64,000 nucleotides of DNA from NCBI RefSeq assembly GCF_001729485.1, contig NZ_CP017157.1, positions 7,378,001-7,442,000 on the forward strand. Reading direction: 5' to 3'. Position numbers and translations under genes: made by a program. Shown here in pieces: positions 16,235 through 26,124 of the stretch. The notes beneath the pieces were generated by a model. That model worked only from the letters and a program-made list of their open reading frames with translations. It was not told the DNA's origin and made no database searches. Source of the DNA: Streptomyces lydicus. Its GTDB lineage: Bacteria; Actinomycetota; Actinomycetes; Streptomycetales; Streptomycetaceae. The stretch's first letter is position 1. Each line of letters opens with the position of its first letter.

Positions 16235-19159
16235 TCAGGCGTCCGCCTCCCCCAGCGCCCGGGCCAGCACCTCCGCCAGATGGCGGCCCGGCCGGTCACC
16301 GAGGTGGTCGAGCTGGGTGCGGCAGGAGAAACCGTCCGCGAGGATCTCGGCCTCCGGGGCTGCCCCCCGTACGGCGGGCAGCAGCTGGTCCTCGGCGCAG
16401 GCCACGGAGATGTCGTAGTGGCCGCGTTCGAAGCCGAAGTTGCCGGCCAGGCCGCAGCAGCCGCCGGACAGCCCACCGGTGAGGCCGGCGCGCTCCCGCA
16501 GCCGGCGGTCGGCGGCGTCACCGAGCACGGCGTGCTGGTGGCAGTGGGTCTGCCCGGCGACCGGACGGTCCAGGCGCGGCGGCTGCCAGTCGGGCGCGAA
16601 GTCCTCCAGGGTCTGCGCGAAGGTCCGTACGGAGGCGGCCAGCCGGGGCGCCCGGGGGTCGTCGGCGAGGAGCTCGGGGAGGTCCGTGCGCAGCGCGGCG
16701 GCGCAGCTCGGTTCGAGGACGACGAGGGGGCGGCCGGCGGCGAGCAGCGGGGTGAGGACGTCGAGGGTGCGGCGCATCACCGCGCGGGCCCGGTCCAGCT
16801 GGCCGGTGGAGACATAGGTCAGGCCGCAGCACAGCGGAGGCTGGTGCAGCCGGGGCAGGGCGGGCTGCGGCAGGGCGCCGCCGGCCTGCCGCAGGGGGGC
16901 GGTCGGCGGGAGGAGCGGGCGCAGCCCGGCCGCTTCCAGGACGCGGACGGCGGCGCGCCCGACCTCCGGGGAGAGGTGGTTGGTGAAGGTGTCGGGCCAC
17001 AGCAGGACGGTGCGGCCGGTGGCCGGCGGCGGCGCGGCCCGCCGGCGGCGGCGCCACCACCAGCGGGTGAAGGTCTCGGGTGCCAGCGCGGGCAGGGGAC
17101 GCTCGGGGGCGACGCCGGCGAGGCGCTTGGCGACCCCGGCCAGCGGCGTACGGGCCAGGGCGTTGACGACGGGGGCCGCCGGGGCCGCGGCGTGCAGCCA
17201 CTGGGGCAGCCGGCCCATGGAGTAGTGGGCGGCGGGGCGCAGCCGCCCCGCGTAGTGGTGGTGGAGGAACTCCGCCTTGTAGGTGGCCATGTCGACGCCG
17301 ACCGGGCAGTCGCTGCGGCAGCCCTTGCAGGACAGGCACAGGTCGAGCGCGTCGTGCACCTCCGGCGACCGCCAGCCGTCGGTGATCACCTCGCCGGCCA
17401 GCATCTCGTGCAGCAGGCGGGCCCGGCCCCGGGTGGAGTGCCGCTCCTCCCCGGTGGCGCGGAAGGACGGGCACATGACGTCCGCGGAGCCCGCGGCGGT
17501 CCGCTCGTTGCGGCACTTGGCCACGCCGACGCAGCGGCGCACCGCGGCGGAGAAGTCGCCGTTGTCGTGCGGATAGCCGAACGCGACGGGGACCGGGCGC
17601 CCGGGCAGCGGCGCGAAGCGGAGGTTGTCGTCGAGCCGGTCGGGCCGTACGAGCATGCCCGGGTTGAGGCCGGCGGCCGGGTCCCAGAGGTCCTTGAACC
17701 GGCCGAAGAGGCCGACGAGTTCCGGCCCGTACATCTTCGGGAGCAGCTCGGCGCGGGCCTGCCCGTCGCCGTGCTCACCGGAGAGCGAACCGCCGTGCGA
17801 CACCACCAGATCGGCCAGGTCGTGGGAGAAGTCGCGGAAGCGGCGGACGCCGGGCGGGGTCAGCAGGTCGAAGTCGATACGGACGTGGATGCAGCCGTCA
17901 CCGAAGTGGCCGTAGGGGGTGCCGCGCAGGCCGTGCTGGGCGAGCAGCGCACGGAAGTCCCGCAGGTACGGGCCCAGCCGGGCCGGCGGCACCGCGCAGT
18001 CCTCCCAGCCGGGCCACGCCTCCGACCCGTCCGGCATCCGCGTCGCGGTGCCGGAGGCGTCCTCACGGATCCGCCACAGCGCCCGCTGGCCGGCCGGGTC
18101 GGTGACCACCGCGTGACCGGTGGTGCCGTCCGCGGCCGCCGCCCGGCAGAGCGCCTCGGCGCGGGCGGCCGCCTCCGCGGGCGACGCCCCGCCCATCTCC
18201 ACGAACAGCCAGGCGCCGCCCGCGGGCAGCCCCGCCGCGGAGCCCACCAGGTCGGCGGCCATCCCCTCGACGGTCATCGGCCGCTGCGGCAGCAGGGTGT
18301 GCGCGGCCTCGGCGGCGGCGCTCTCGTCGGGGTAGCCGAGGACGGCGAGCACCCGCGCGGCCGGCGTCTCGACGAGCCGCACGGTCGCCTCGGTCAGCAC
18401 GCCCAGGGTGCCCTCGCTGCCGGTGAGCGCGCGGGCCAGGTCGCTGCCCTGCTCGGGCAGCAGCGCGTCCAGGGCGTAGCCGGAGATCCGCCGGGGAAGG
18501 TCGGGGTAGCCGGTGCGCAGCAGCGCCAGCTCCGCGTCGACCAGCGCCTTGACGCCGTCCCGCAGCCGCGGCGGCAGTCCGGTCGGGGCACCGGTGGGCC
18601 CCGTACCGCGGCCGGCCCGCACCCGCTCGCCACCGTACGTCAGCAGCTCCAGCGCGCGGACACTGTCGGCGGTGGTGCCCCACGCCACCGAGTGCGAGCC
18701 GCAGGAATTGTTGCCGATCATGCCGCCGAGGGTGCAGCGGCTGTGCGTGGAGGGATCAGGGCCGAAGGTCAGCCCGTGGGCGCCGGCCGCCGCCCGCAGG
18801 TCGTCCAGGATGACGCCCGGCTGGACGACGGCGGTGCGGGCGTCGGGGTCCAGCGACACGATCCGCCGCATGTGGCGGGTGAAGTCCAGCACCACGCCGA
18901 CGCCGGTCGCCTGCCCGGCGATGCTGGTCCCGGCGCCGCGCGGCACCACCGGCACGCCGTGCTCCCGGCACACCCGCAGCGCCGCCGCGACATCGTCGGC
19001 GTCCCGGGGCGCGACCACCGCCCGGGGCACCCGCCGGTAGTTGGACGCGTCCATCGTCATCAGCGCCCGGTCGGCCGCGGCGGACGAGACCTCCCCCCGC
19101 ACCGCGGCCGCCAAGTCCTTCGTCAGGTCCCGCTTCTCCGTCTCCGTGCGCTCAGCCAT
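16235..19159 (-). CDS. FAD-linked oxidase fused to Fe-S domain
   Basis: 974 residues, like YdiJ or D-lactate/2-hydroxyacid dehydrogenases fused to a GlcF/GlpC-type part. FAD_binding_4 motifs are at about 50-260: VVPRGAGTSIAGQATG and the phosphate-binding HSRCTLGGMIGNNSCGSHS. An FAD-oxidase C domain with GEHGDGQARAELL follows. A ferredoxin segment CLSCKGCRSDCPVGVD is near residue 620. Two cysteine-rich CCG-type segments (PPLCCGLTYV, SGGCCGLAGNFGF) would hold a further Fe-S cluster. It probably oxidises a D-2-hydroxyacid and passes electrons to the membrane pool. The gene starts 27 bases after the berberine-bridge-type gene, so they probably form an operon. Confidence 0.9.
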   Translation of the reverse strand: MAERTETEKRDLTKDLAAAVRGEVSSAAADRALMTMDASNYRRVPRAVVAPRDADDVAAALRVCREHGVPVVPRGAGTSIAGQATGVGVVLDFTRHMRRIVSLDPDARTAVVQPGVILDDLRAAAGAHGLTFGPDPSTHSRCTLGGMIGNNSCGSHSVAWGTTADSVRALELLTYGGERVRAGRGTGPTGAPTGLPPRLRDGVKALVDAELALLRTGYPDLPRRISGYALDALLPEQGSDLARALTGSEGTLGVLTEATVRLVETPAARVLAVLGYPDESAAAEAAHTLLPQRPMTVEGMAADLVGSAAGLPAGGAWLFVEMGGASPAEAAARAEALCRAAAADGTTGHAVVTDPAGQRALWRIREDASGTATRMPDGSEAWPGWEDCAVPPARLGPYLRDFRALLAQHGLRGTPYGHFGDGCIHVRIDFDLLTPPGVRRFRDFSHDLADLVVSHGGSLSGEHGDGQARAELLPKMYGPELVGLFGRFKDLWDPAAGLNPGMLVRPDRLDDNLRFAPLPGRPVPVAFGYPHDNGDFSAAVRRCVGVAKCRNERTAAGSADVMCPSFRATGEERHSTRGRARLLHEMLAGEVITDGWRSPEVHDALDLCLSCKGCRSDCPVGVDMATYKAEFLHHHYAGRLRPAAHYSMGRLPQWLHAAAPAAPVVNALARTPLAGVAKRLAGVAPERPLPALAPETFTRWWWRRRRRAAPPPATGRTVLLWPDTFTNHLSPEVGRAAVRVLEAAGLRPLLPPTAPLRQAGGALPQPALPRLHQPPLCCGLTYVSTGQLDRARAVMRRTLDVLTPLLAAGRPLVVLEPSCAAALRTDLPELLADDPRAPRLAASVRTFAQTLEDFAPDWQPPRLDRPVAGQTHCHQHAVLGDAADRRLRERAGLTGGLSGGCCGLAGNFGFERGHYDISVACAEDQLLPAVRGAAPEAEILADGFSCRTQLDHLGDRPGRHLAEVLARALGEADA

Positions 19160-19186
19160 GCCCCCAGCCTTCCCACTGGGGCGGGG

Positions 19187-20638
19187 TCATGCCCCGGCCG
19201 ACGCGCGGCCGGCCGCCGCGGCCGGGTGGAACCGGAAGAGGTTCTCCGGGTCGTGCGCGGCCCGGAGGTCCGCCAGCCGCCGCTGCTCGTCGGCGCCGTG
19301 CACGCTGCGCGCCACCTCCGCCGCGTCCGGCCGCTGCCCGTGGCCGCCGAAGAGGAAGTTCACGCTCCGGCCGAGCCGCCAGGGGGCGACGGCCGCCAGC
19401 GCCTCGGCGTGCAGCGCCCGAACGGCCGCCCGCCCCGCCTCGGGCGCGTCACCCGGCAGCGGCGACAGCAGGCGCAGCGCGTACCGGGCGTCGCGGTGGC
19501 CGACGGCCGTGGCCGCCGTGTCCCGCGCCGCGAGCGCGCCCCCGAGGTGGTTGAGCTGCACCACGCACATCACCGGCGCGGCCGGCCCGGTCAGCGCGGC
19601 CACCCGCCGCAGCGCCGCCGCGTCCACCCCGCCGAGCAGCGCGTTGTCACCGTCGTAGGCGTGCGGCTCGCTCGGGTCCCGGTGGATGGTGTGGGACGCG
19701 GCGTACGGCATCTCCCGCAGGTCGTCGCTCACCCGCGGGCCCACCGCGCGCAGCGGCGCCACCAGCCGCTCGCCCTCCTCGGCGCTGCCCGTGTACGCGA
19801 TCCGGACGTGCACCAGGTACCGGCCGCGCAGCTGCTCCGGCAGCTGCGGCAGGTCCGGGTAGGCGATCAGCGCGACCGAGGACGTCAGCGCGTCGGGAAC
19901 GTCCCGGGTCCAGCGCAGGTACGCCGCCAGCACCTCGTCGACCCGCTCGCCGCCGAACACCAGCTGCCCGCCGTAGAGCCGCGCCACCGGCATCAGGGCG
20001 AACTCCATCGCGGTCACCACCCCCAGGCCGTGGCCACCGCCCAGCAGCGCCCCGAACAGCCCGGGGTCGCGCTCCGCGGTGACCCGCCGCGGCCGGCCGT
20101 CGGCGGTGACCAGGTCCACCGACCGCACGTGGTCGGCGGCGAAGCCGTAGGTACGGGCCAGCCCGCCCACCCCGCCCCCCAGGGTGTACGAGACGACGCC
20201 GACGCCCGGGGACGAGCCGTTGAGCGGCGCGAGGCCGTGCGGGGCGGCCGCCTCGACGACCCGGCCCCAGACCACGCCCGCCTCGACCCGCGCGGTGCGG
20301 GCCGCCGGGTCCACCCACACCCCCGCCATCCGCCCGGTGCTGATCAGCAGCCCGCCGTCGGTGGCCGCGGACCGCCCGTGCCCGGTGGCCTGCACCGCCA
20401 CCGGCAGGCCGTGGCCGCGGGCGAAGCGCACCGCGGCGGCCACGTCGCCGGCGCACCGCGCGCCGACGACGACGGCCGGCCGGTGCGGACCCGCCAGCTG
20501 GAAACCGGCGCACTCGGCGTCGTAGCCGGCGTCGCCGGGGAGGAGGACAAGGCCCCGCACCTCCCGGGCGAGGGCCGCCGGGGCGGCGGGGCCGAGGGCG
20601 GCAGCGGGGCGGGTCTGCGTGCGGTCGATGCTCTGCAT
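19187..20638 (-). CDS. berberine-bridge-type FAD oxidoreductase
   Basis: About 483 residues. The FAD_binding_4 domain shows VQATGHGRSAATDGGLLIS, whose His after TG is the usual site of covalent 8-alpha attachment. SPGVGVVSYTLGGGVGGLARTYGFAADHV and GGGHGLGVVTAMEF follow, and a BBE tail includes PENLFRFHP. The cysteine that gives bicovalent FAD in some members is not seen in the SPGVG segment. Substrates in this family are sugars, alcohols or secondary metabolites. ATG at 20638 is the start nearest the conserved part. It faces the WYL regulator and is followed by another FAD enzyme. Confidence 0.88.
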   Translation of the reverse strand: MQSIDRTQTRPAAALGPAAPAALAREVRGLVLLPGDAGYDAECAGFQLAGPHRPAVVVGARCAGDVAAAVRFARGHGLPVAVQATGHGRSAATDGGLLISTGRMAGVWVDPAARTARVEAGVVWGRVVEAAAPHGLAPLNGSSPGVGVVSYTLGGGVGGLARTYGFAADHVRSVDLVTADGRPRRVTAERDPGLFGALLGGGHGLGVVTAMEFALMPVARLYGGQLVFGGERVDEVLAAYLRWTRDVPDALTSSVALIAYPDLPQLPEQLRGRYLVHVRIAYTGSAEEGERLVAPLRAVGPRVSDDLREMPYAASHTIHRDPSEPHAYDGDNALLGGVDAAALRRVAALTGPAAPVMCVVQLNHLGGALAARDTAATAVGHRDARYALRLLSPLPGDAPEAGRAAVRALHAEALAAVAPWRLGRSVNFLFGGHGQRPDAAEVARSVHGADEQRRLADLRAAHDPENLFRFHPAAAAGRASAGA

Positions 20639-20661
20639 GTCCCGCACCCTGCCGCGATAAC

Positions 20662-20692
20662 TTGACACACGCCGTCATATATAAAAACGACT
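20662..20692. promoter_or_regulatory. regulatory site between oxidase and WYL gene
   Basis: TGAC-N7-GTCA forms a 15-bp dyad (20663-20677) typical in shape for a dimeric regulator. TATAAA (20680-20685) ends seven bases before the GTG of the regulator, so the mRNA may be leaderless. TTGACA overlaps the dyad but is too close to serve that -10. Confidence 0.4.
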
Positions 20693-21688
20693 GTGAAGTC
20701 GGACCGCCTGCTCTCGATCCTGCTGCTGCTCCAGACCCGCGGCCGGGTACCCGCCCGGGAACTCGCCGAACGGCTGGACGTCACCCCGCGCACCGTCTAC
20801 CGCGACGTCGAGTCGCTGTCCGCGGCCGGTGTCCCGGTCTACGCCGAGCGCGGCCGGCACGGCGGGATCGCACTGCTGCCCGGCTTCCGCACCGACGTCA
20901 CCGGGCTGACCACCGACGAGGCACGCGCCCTGTTCGTACTGGCCGCGCAGGGCGCGCACACCGCGCTCGGCCTGGACGACGCCCTCGGCTCGGCGCTGCG
21001 CAAGGTGATGGCCGCGCTGCCCGCACCGCACCGCCCGGCCGCCGAACTGACCGGCCGCCGCATCCTGGTCGACCCGGACCGATGGCGCAGCGGCCCCCGC
21101 CCCGCCGTCGACCTGGACGACCTGCACACCGCCGTCTTCACCGACCTGCGACTGCGGATCCGCTACCGGCACGGCGGCGAGACCCGGCTGCGGACGTACA
21201 CCGTCGACCCCTACGGGCTGGTGGCCAAGGCCGGCACCTGGTACCTCGTCGCGGACCGGCGCGCCCGGCCGCAACTGTTCCGGGCCGACCGGGTGGCGTC
21301 CGCGACGCTCACCGACGCGCCGGTGCGGCGACGCCCCGGCGTGGAACTCGCCGACGTCTGGCAGCAGCTGCGGCAGCAGGTGGAGGACCGGCCGGACGGG
21401 ATACGGGTCACCGCCCGCATCCGCCGGGAGCGGCTGGACATGGCCGTCCGGATCCTGGGCGGCGCGCTGACCGGACCGCCCCGTACGGGTGACCCGGACG
21501 GCGACGCCACCGGCGACGGCGACTGGGCCGTCCTCGACCTGACGTTCCCCGTCGCCCGGGCCGTCCGCCAGCTCCTCCAGTTCGGCGACTCCCTGGAAGT
21601 CCTCGGCCCGCCCGAGGCCCGCCGGGTGATGGCCGACGCCGCGGCCGCCGTCACCGCCGTCTACGCCACGGACCCCCGGCCCGCGTGA
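20693..21688 (+). CDS. YafY-type HTH/WYL regulator
   Basis: 331 residues. The DeoR-like HTH_11 is at residues 3-60 (KSDRLLSILLLLQ, PARELAERLDVTPRTVYRDVESL). A WYL domain with AGTWYLVADR near residue 182 follows, and then a WCX tail. WYL domains bind nucleotides or other small ligands. GTG at 20693 has no ribosome binding site but a -10 at the right distance for a leaderless message. It probably controls the divergent FAD oxidase genes and itself through the dyad at 20663-20677. Confidence 0.88.
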   Translation: MKSDRLLSILLLLQTRGRVPARELAERLDVTPRTVYRDVESLSAAGVPVYAERGRHGGIALLPGFRTDVTGLTTDEARALFVLAAQGAHTALGLDDALGSALRKVMAALPAPHRPAAELTGRRILVDPDRWRSGPRPAVDLDDLHTAVFTDLRLRIRYRHGGETRLRTYTVDPYGLVAKAGTWYLVADRRARPQLFRADRVASATLTDAPVRRRPGVELADVWQQLRQQVEDRPDGIRVTARIRRERLDMAVRILGGALTGPPRTGDPDGDATGDGDWAVLDLTFPVARAVRQLLQFGDSLEVLGPPEARRVMADAAAAVTAVYATDPRPA

Positions 21689-22897
<1,209 letters not shown>

Positions 22898-22920
22898 CGG
22901 CACACCCGGCGTGACGCGCC

Positions 22921-22954
22921 ACGGGCCCCGGCACCACCGTGCGCCGGGGCCCGT
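22921..22954. terminator. bidirectional terminator after serC
   Basis: ACGGGCCCCGGC (22921-22932) pairs perfectly with 22943-22954 across a 10-base loop. It lies between the convergent ends of serC and the beta-propeller gene and can serve both. Confidence 0.75.
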
Positions 22955-23014
22955 ACGCGTCCCCGGACCGGCAACCGCGAACCGCCGGCCCCGGCCCCGC
23001 CCGCGGAAACCCGC

Positions 23015-24022
23015 CTACGACCGCCGCCGCAGCAGCCTGCGGACCCCCACGACCAGCGCCGCCGCCACCGCCAGGACCACCGCGCCCTTCACGAAACCGG
23101 GCTCCAGCTTCTGCCCGCCCGAACTCCCCTTGCCCCCGGCGCCGTCGGCCCCGTCCCCGTCCGCCGCGTCCCCGGCGGACCGCGCCGAGTCCGGCAGCTG
23201 CGCGCCGCTCAGCCCGACCGGCTTGACCTCGCTGTCCCGCCCCTCCGACCCGTACATCAGGGTCCGTCCGTCGAGGGTGAAGGTGACCGACTCGCCCTGC
23301 TGCTGGATCGGCACGCCCACACTGCCGATGTCCTTCGGGCCGCCCTGCTCCCAGCGGTACATCCGGGCACCGAAGTAACTGCGCATCACCAGGCGGGTGC
23401 CGTCCGGGGAGAACGCCCCGTCCGTCACCCACAGTTCGATCGGCGCGACCTTGCGGAACACGTTGGTGCCCCCGGTGGTGAGGCGGGCCGGCCCCTCGTA
23501 GAGCGCGCCACCGCCGTCCTCCTTCTTGCTGGCGATGTACACCCGGCCGGTCTTCGGATGCACCATCAGCGCCTCGGCGTCCCGCGGCCCGTCGGCGTAC
23601 TTCACGGTGAACTGGGTGGCGGTGACGGTGGCGTCCCGCAGCCGGCGCGGCTCGGGGAAGCGGTAGATCCAGACGTGGTTCCAGGTACCGCCGAGGTTGT
23701 CGCCGATGTCGCCGACGTAGATCGCACCGTCCGGGCCGATCGAGATCGCCTCGACGTCGCGCGGCGCGCCGATGCCGCGCAGGGTGATCCGGGCGACCGT
23801 ACGACCGGTCCGGCCGTCGACGGCGTAGACGTACGGGCCGTCGTCACTGTCGTTGTGGGTCCAGTAGATCCCCGGGTGCAGCCGGCTGGCGGCCAGCCCG
23901 CTGGACTCGGTGATCCGCGGATCGCCGAGGGTGAAACCGTCGGGCTCGTCAGCCGCCGCGGGCACCGCCGCCGCGGCCCACAGGATCCCCGCGGCACCGG
24001 CCGCGCACAGAAGCGAACGCAT
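23015..24022 (-). CDS. surface-anchored beta-propeller protein
   Basis: 335 residues. An N-terminal signal peptide (MRSLLCAAGAAGILWAAAAV with cleavage after AAA) is followed by repeated blades such as SGLAASRLHPGIYWTHN, YAVDGRTGRTVARI, AISIGPDGAIYVGDIGDN and GAFSPDGTRLVMRSYFG. A Gly/Asp/Ala linker (about 285-310), one membrane helix (GAVVLAVAAALVVGV) and the basic tail RRLLRRRS anchor it in the membrane. No enzyme residues are recognisable; binding or scaffolding outside the cell is likely. GTG at 24028 is an alternative start. Confidence 0.8.
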   Translation of the reverse strand: MRSLLCAAGAAGILWAAAAVPAAADEPDGFTLGDPRITESSGLAASRLHPGIYWTHNDSDDGPYVYAVDGRTGRTVARITLRGIGAPRDVEAISIGPDGAIYVGDIGDNLGGTWNHVWIYRFPEPRRLRDATVTATQFTVKYADGPRDAEALMVHPKTGRVYIASKKEDGGGALYEGPARLTTGGTNVFRKVAPIELWVTDGAFSPDGTRLVMRSYFGARMYRWEQGGPKDIGSVGVPIQQQGESVTFTLDGRTLMYGSEGRDSEVKPVGLSGAQLPDSARSAGDAADGDGADGAGGKGSSGGQKLEPGFVKGAVVLAVAAALVVGVRRLLRRRS

Positions 24023-24110
24023 GGGCACAGACTGCCATCCCGGAGCCCGGCCCGTGCGGCGTGGCCAGCGTCACGTACCAGGTGGGAGGCGTCTCGGCCA
24101 TCATGTCCGG

Positions 24111-24824
24111 ATGAGGATCATGTTCGTCGGCGACTCCATGACGATCGGCAGCGCCGGCGATTTCACCTGGCGCTACCGGATGTGGCAGCACCTGAACGCG
24201 ACGTTCGACGGCCCGTACCGCATCGTCGGCCCGCGCCGCACGCTCCACGACCCCGCCGGCGACGCCCCCACCTCGCACGCCTACGCCGACCCCGCCTTCC
24301 CCGAGGACGCCCGCCGCCACCTCGCCGGCTGGGGCGAGGGCTGGCTGCACATGGCACCGCTCATCGGTGACGCGGTCCGCCGCCACGACGCCGACACCCT
24401 GCTGGTCTCCCTCGGCCTGATAGACCTCGGCTTCTACACCGACGCCGACCAGACCGCCGACAACGTACGGGAGTTCGTGGCCGCGGCACGGGCGGCGGCA
24501 CCGCACATCCGGATGGCGCTGATGCCCGTCATCCCCAACGTCCGGGCCACCGCCGACGCCGCGTTCGCCGCCCAGTGCGAACGCTTCAACGAACTCCTCG
24601 CCAAGACCGTCGCCGACCTGTCCACCCCCCGCTCCCCGCTGCTGCTGGCCTCCGAACCGGCCGGCTGGCGGACCGCGCACGCCACCTACGACGGCACCCA
24701 CCCCTCGGAACACGGCGAACGACTGCTGGCGGGCGCCTTCGCCGAGGCACTCCACCAGGCATGGGGCGTCGGCGGGCCCTACCACCTCGCCGCCCCCGCC
24801 CCCGAGCCCGTACCGGCCCCCTGA
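24111..24824 (+). CDS. SGNH/GDSL hydrolase
   Basis: 237 residues. Block I is MFVGDSMTIG with the nucleophilic Ser. An LGLIDLGF segment stands where the N of SGNH enzymes usually lies, but the Asn is not obvious. The C-terminal DGTHPSEHG supplies the catalytic Asp/His pair. Such enzymes are esterases, often acting on cell-wall or sugar acetyl groups. No signal peptide is visible from ATG at 24111, so the protein appears cytoplasmic. Confidence 0.85.
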   Translation: MRIMFVGDSMTIGSAGDFTWRYRMWQHLNATFDGPYRIVGPRRTLHDPAGDAPTSHAYADPAFPEDARRHLAGWGEGWLHMAPLIGDAVRRHDADTLLVSLGLIDLGFYTDADQTADNVREFVAAARAAAPHIRMALMPVIPNVRATADAAFAAQCERFNELLAKTVADLSTPRSPLLLASEPAGWRTAHATYDGTHPSEHGERLLAGAFAEALHQAWGVGGPYHLAAPAPEPVPAP

Positions 24825-24863
24825 ACTCCACCGCCCCACCACCACCGTGACGGGGCGTCGGCC

Positions 24864-24893
24864 TTGCTTCGAGCGCACTCCAAGGCGTTGGCT
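24864..24893 (+). promoter_or_regulatory. MerR-type promoter of the aldo/keto reductase gene
   Basis: TTGCTT (24864-24869) and TTGGCT (24888-24893) are 18 bases apart, longer than the ideal 17. The spacer carries an 18-bp dyad (24867-24884) of the form CTTcGAGcGCaCTCcAAG. A dyad inside an over-long spacer is the mark of MerR-family activation. The -10 ends eight bases before the ATG. No merR gene is next to it here. Confidence 0.5.
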
Positions 24894-24901
24894 GAACCAC
24901 C

Positions 24902-25900
24902 ATGGAGTACACGCAGCTCGGACGCACCGGACTCAAGGTCAGCCGACTCGTCCTCGGCACGATGAACTTCGGTCCCCAGACCGACGAGGCGGACAGCCAC
25001 ACCATCATGGACGCGGCGCTCGGCGCGGGCGTCAACCTCTTCGACACCGCGAACGTCTACGGCTGGGGCGCCGACAAGGGCCGCACCGAAGAGATCGTCG
25101 GCTCCTGGTTCGCCAAGGGCGGCGACCGGCGCGACAAGACCGTGCTGGCCACCAAGGTCTACGCCAACATGGCACCCGACGGCGAGCCGGCCTGGCCCAA
25201 CCACGACAAGCTCTCCGCGCTCAACATCCGGCGCGCGGTGGACGCCAGCCTCCGGCGGCTGCAGACGGACCACATCGACCTCTACCAGTTCCACCACGTC
25301 GACCGGGACACCCCCTGGGACGAGATCTGGCAGGCCATGGACGTCCTCGTCCAGCAGGGCAAGATCCTCTACGCCGGCTCCTCCAACCACGCCGGCTGGC
25401 ACATCGCCCGCGCCAACGAGACCGCCGCCCGCCGCGGTTCGTACGGCCTGGTCAGCGAGCAGTGCCTGTACAACCTCGCCGAGCGGCGCGCGGAGATGGA
25501 GGTCATCCCGGCCGCCGCGGGCTACGGCCTGGGCGTCATCCCCTGGTCCCCGCTGCACGGCGGGCTGCTCGGCGGCGCGATCCGCAAGGAACGCGAGGGC
25601 GGCGCGGGCCGTACGGGCACCGGCCGGTCCGCCGACGCCCTCGCGGACCCCACGGTCCGCGCCCGGATCCAGTCCTACGAGGACCTGGTCGCCAAGCACG
25701 GCCTGGAGCCCGGCGAGGTCGCGCTGGCCTGGCTGCTGACCCGCCCCGGCGTCACCGGCCCGATCGTCGGCCCCCGCACCGTCGACCAGCTCGCCTCCGC
25801 GCTGCGCGCCGTCGAGCTGACCCTGCCGGCGGAGCTGCTGGCGTCGCTGGACGAGATCTTCCCCGGCCCGGGGCCCTCGCCGGAGGCGTTCGCCTGGTGA
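24902..25900 (+). CDS. aldo/keto reductase
   Basis: 332-residue NADPH-dependent reductase with a TIM-barrel. It has the N-terminal YTQLGRTGLKVSRLVLGTMNFG and catalytic residues in NLFDTANVYGWG (Asp and Tyr), TKVY (Lys) and QFHHVD (His). The NADPH-binding C-terminal part is PIVGPRTVDQL. It resembles the YhdN/IolS-like group that reduces aldehydes or quinones. ATG at 24902 has almost no leader. The MerR-type promoter suggests induction by an electrophile or aldehyde. Confidence 0.92.
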   Translation: MEYTQLGRTGLKVSRLVLGTMNFGPQTDEADSHTIMDAALGAGVNLFDTANVYGWGADKGRTEEIVGSWFAKGGDRRDKTVLATKVYANMAPDGEPAWPNHDKLSALNIRRAVDASLRRLQTDHIDLYQFHHVDRDTPWDEIWQAMDVLVQQGKILYAGSSNHAGWHIARANETAARRGSYGLVSEQCLYNLAERRAEMEVIPAAAGYGLGVIPWSPLHGGLLGGAIRKEREGGAGRTGTGRSADALADPTVRARIQSYEDLVAKHGLEPGEVALAWLLTRPGVTGPIVGPRTVDQLASALRAVELTLPAELLASLDEIFPGPGPSPEAFAW

Positions 25901-25946
25901 GCCGGGTGGCCGCGGCGCGCTGACGCCGCGGCCGGCCGTACGGTGC

Positions 25947-26033
25947 TCAGCGCACGGCCGCCGCCACGATCACGACGACGAGCAGCACGACGAACAGGCC
26001 GGACATGATCCGGTTACGGGTCTTCGGGTCCAC
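25947..26033 (-). CDS. 28-residue membrane peptide
   Basis: A GTG at 26033 opens a 28-residue chain beginning VDPKTRNRIMSGLF and followed by a Val/Leu-rich membrane helix ending in AAAVR. A polar, basic head and a single helix suggest a small membrane-anchored peptide; similar tiny hydrophobic proteins occur in Streptomyces, but I cannot name one. The start codon sits inside a perfect 11-bp inverted repeat (26026-26059), which would hinder initiation unless the repeat is opened or the internal ATG is used. Confidence 0.55.
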   Translation of the reverse strand: MDPKTRNRIMSGLFVVLLVVVIVAAAVR

Positions 26034-26059
26034 CCCACGAGCGTAACCGGGGTGGACCC
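26026..26059. repeat. 11-bp inverted repeat over the start of the small peptide gene
   Basis: GGGTCCACCCC (26026-26036) and GGGGTGGACCC (26049-26059) are exact complements with a 12-base loop. It lies 66 bases after the stop of the RNA-ligase-like gene on the minus strand, so it may be its terminator, while also covering the GTG of the peptide gene. Confidence 0.6.
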
Positions 26060-26124
26060 GGAACCTTCACCGGCCCGGCCCCTTCGCCGCCCCGGCCCGC
26101 CCGCCCGGGCGCCTCCCCGCCCCC

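Noticed and set aside
15335..20665. Very long plus-strand open frame of about 1,776 codons
   Set aside because: It is the shadow of the LysR, FAD/Fe-S and berberine-bridge genes in high-GC DNA; composition is Arg/Gly/Ala-biased with no motif.
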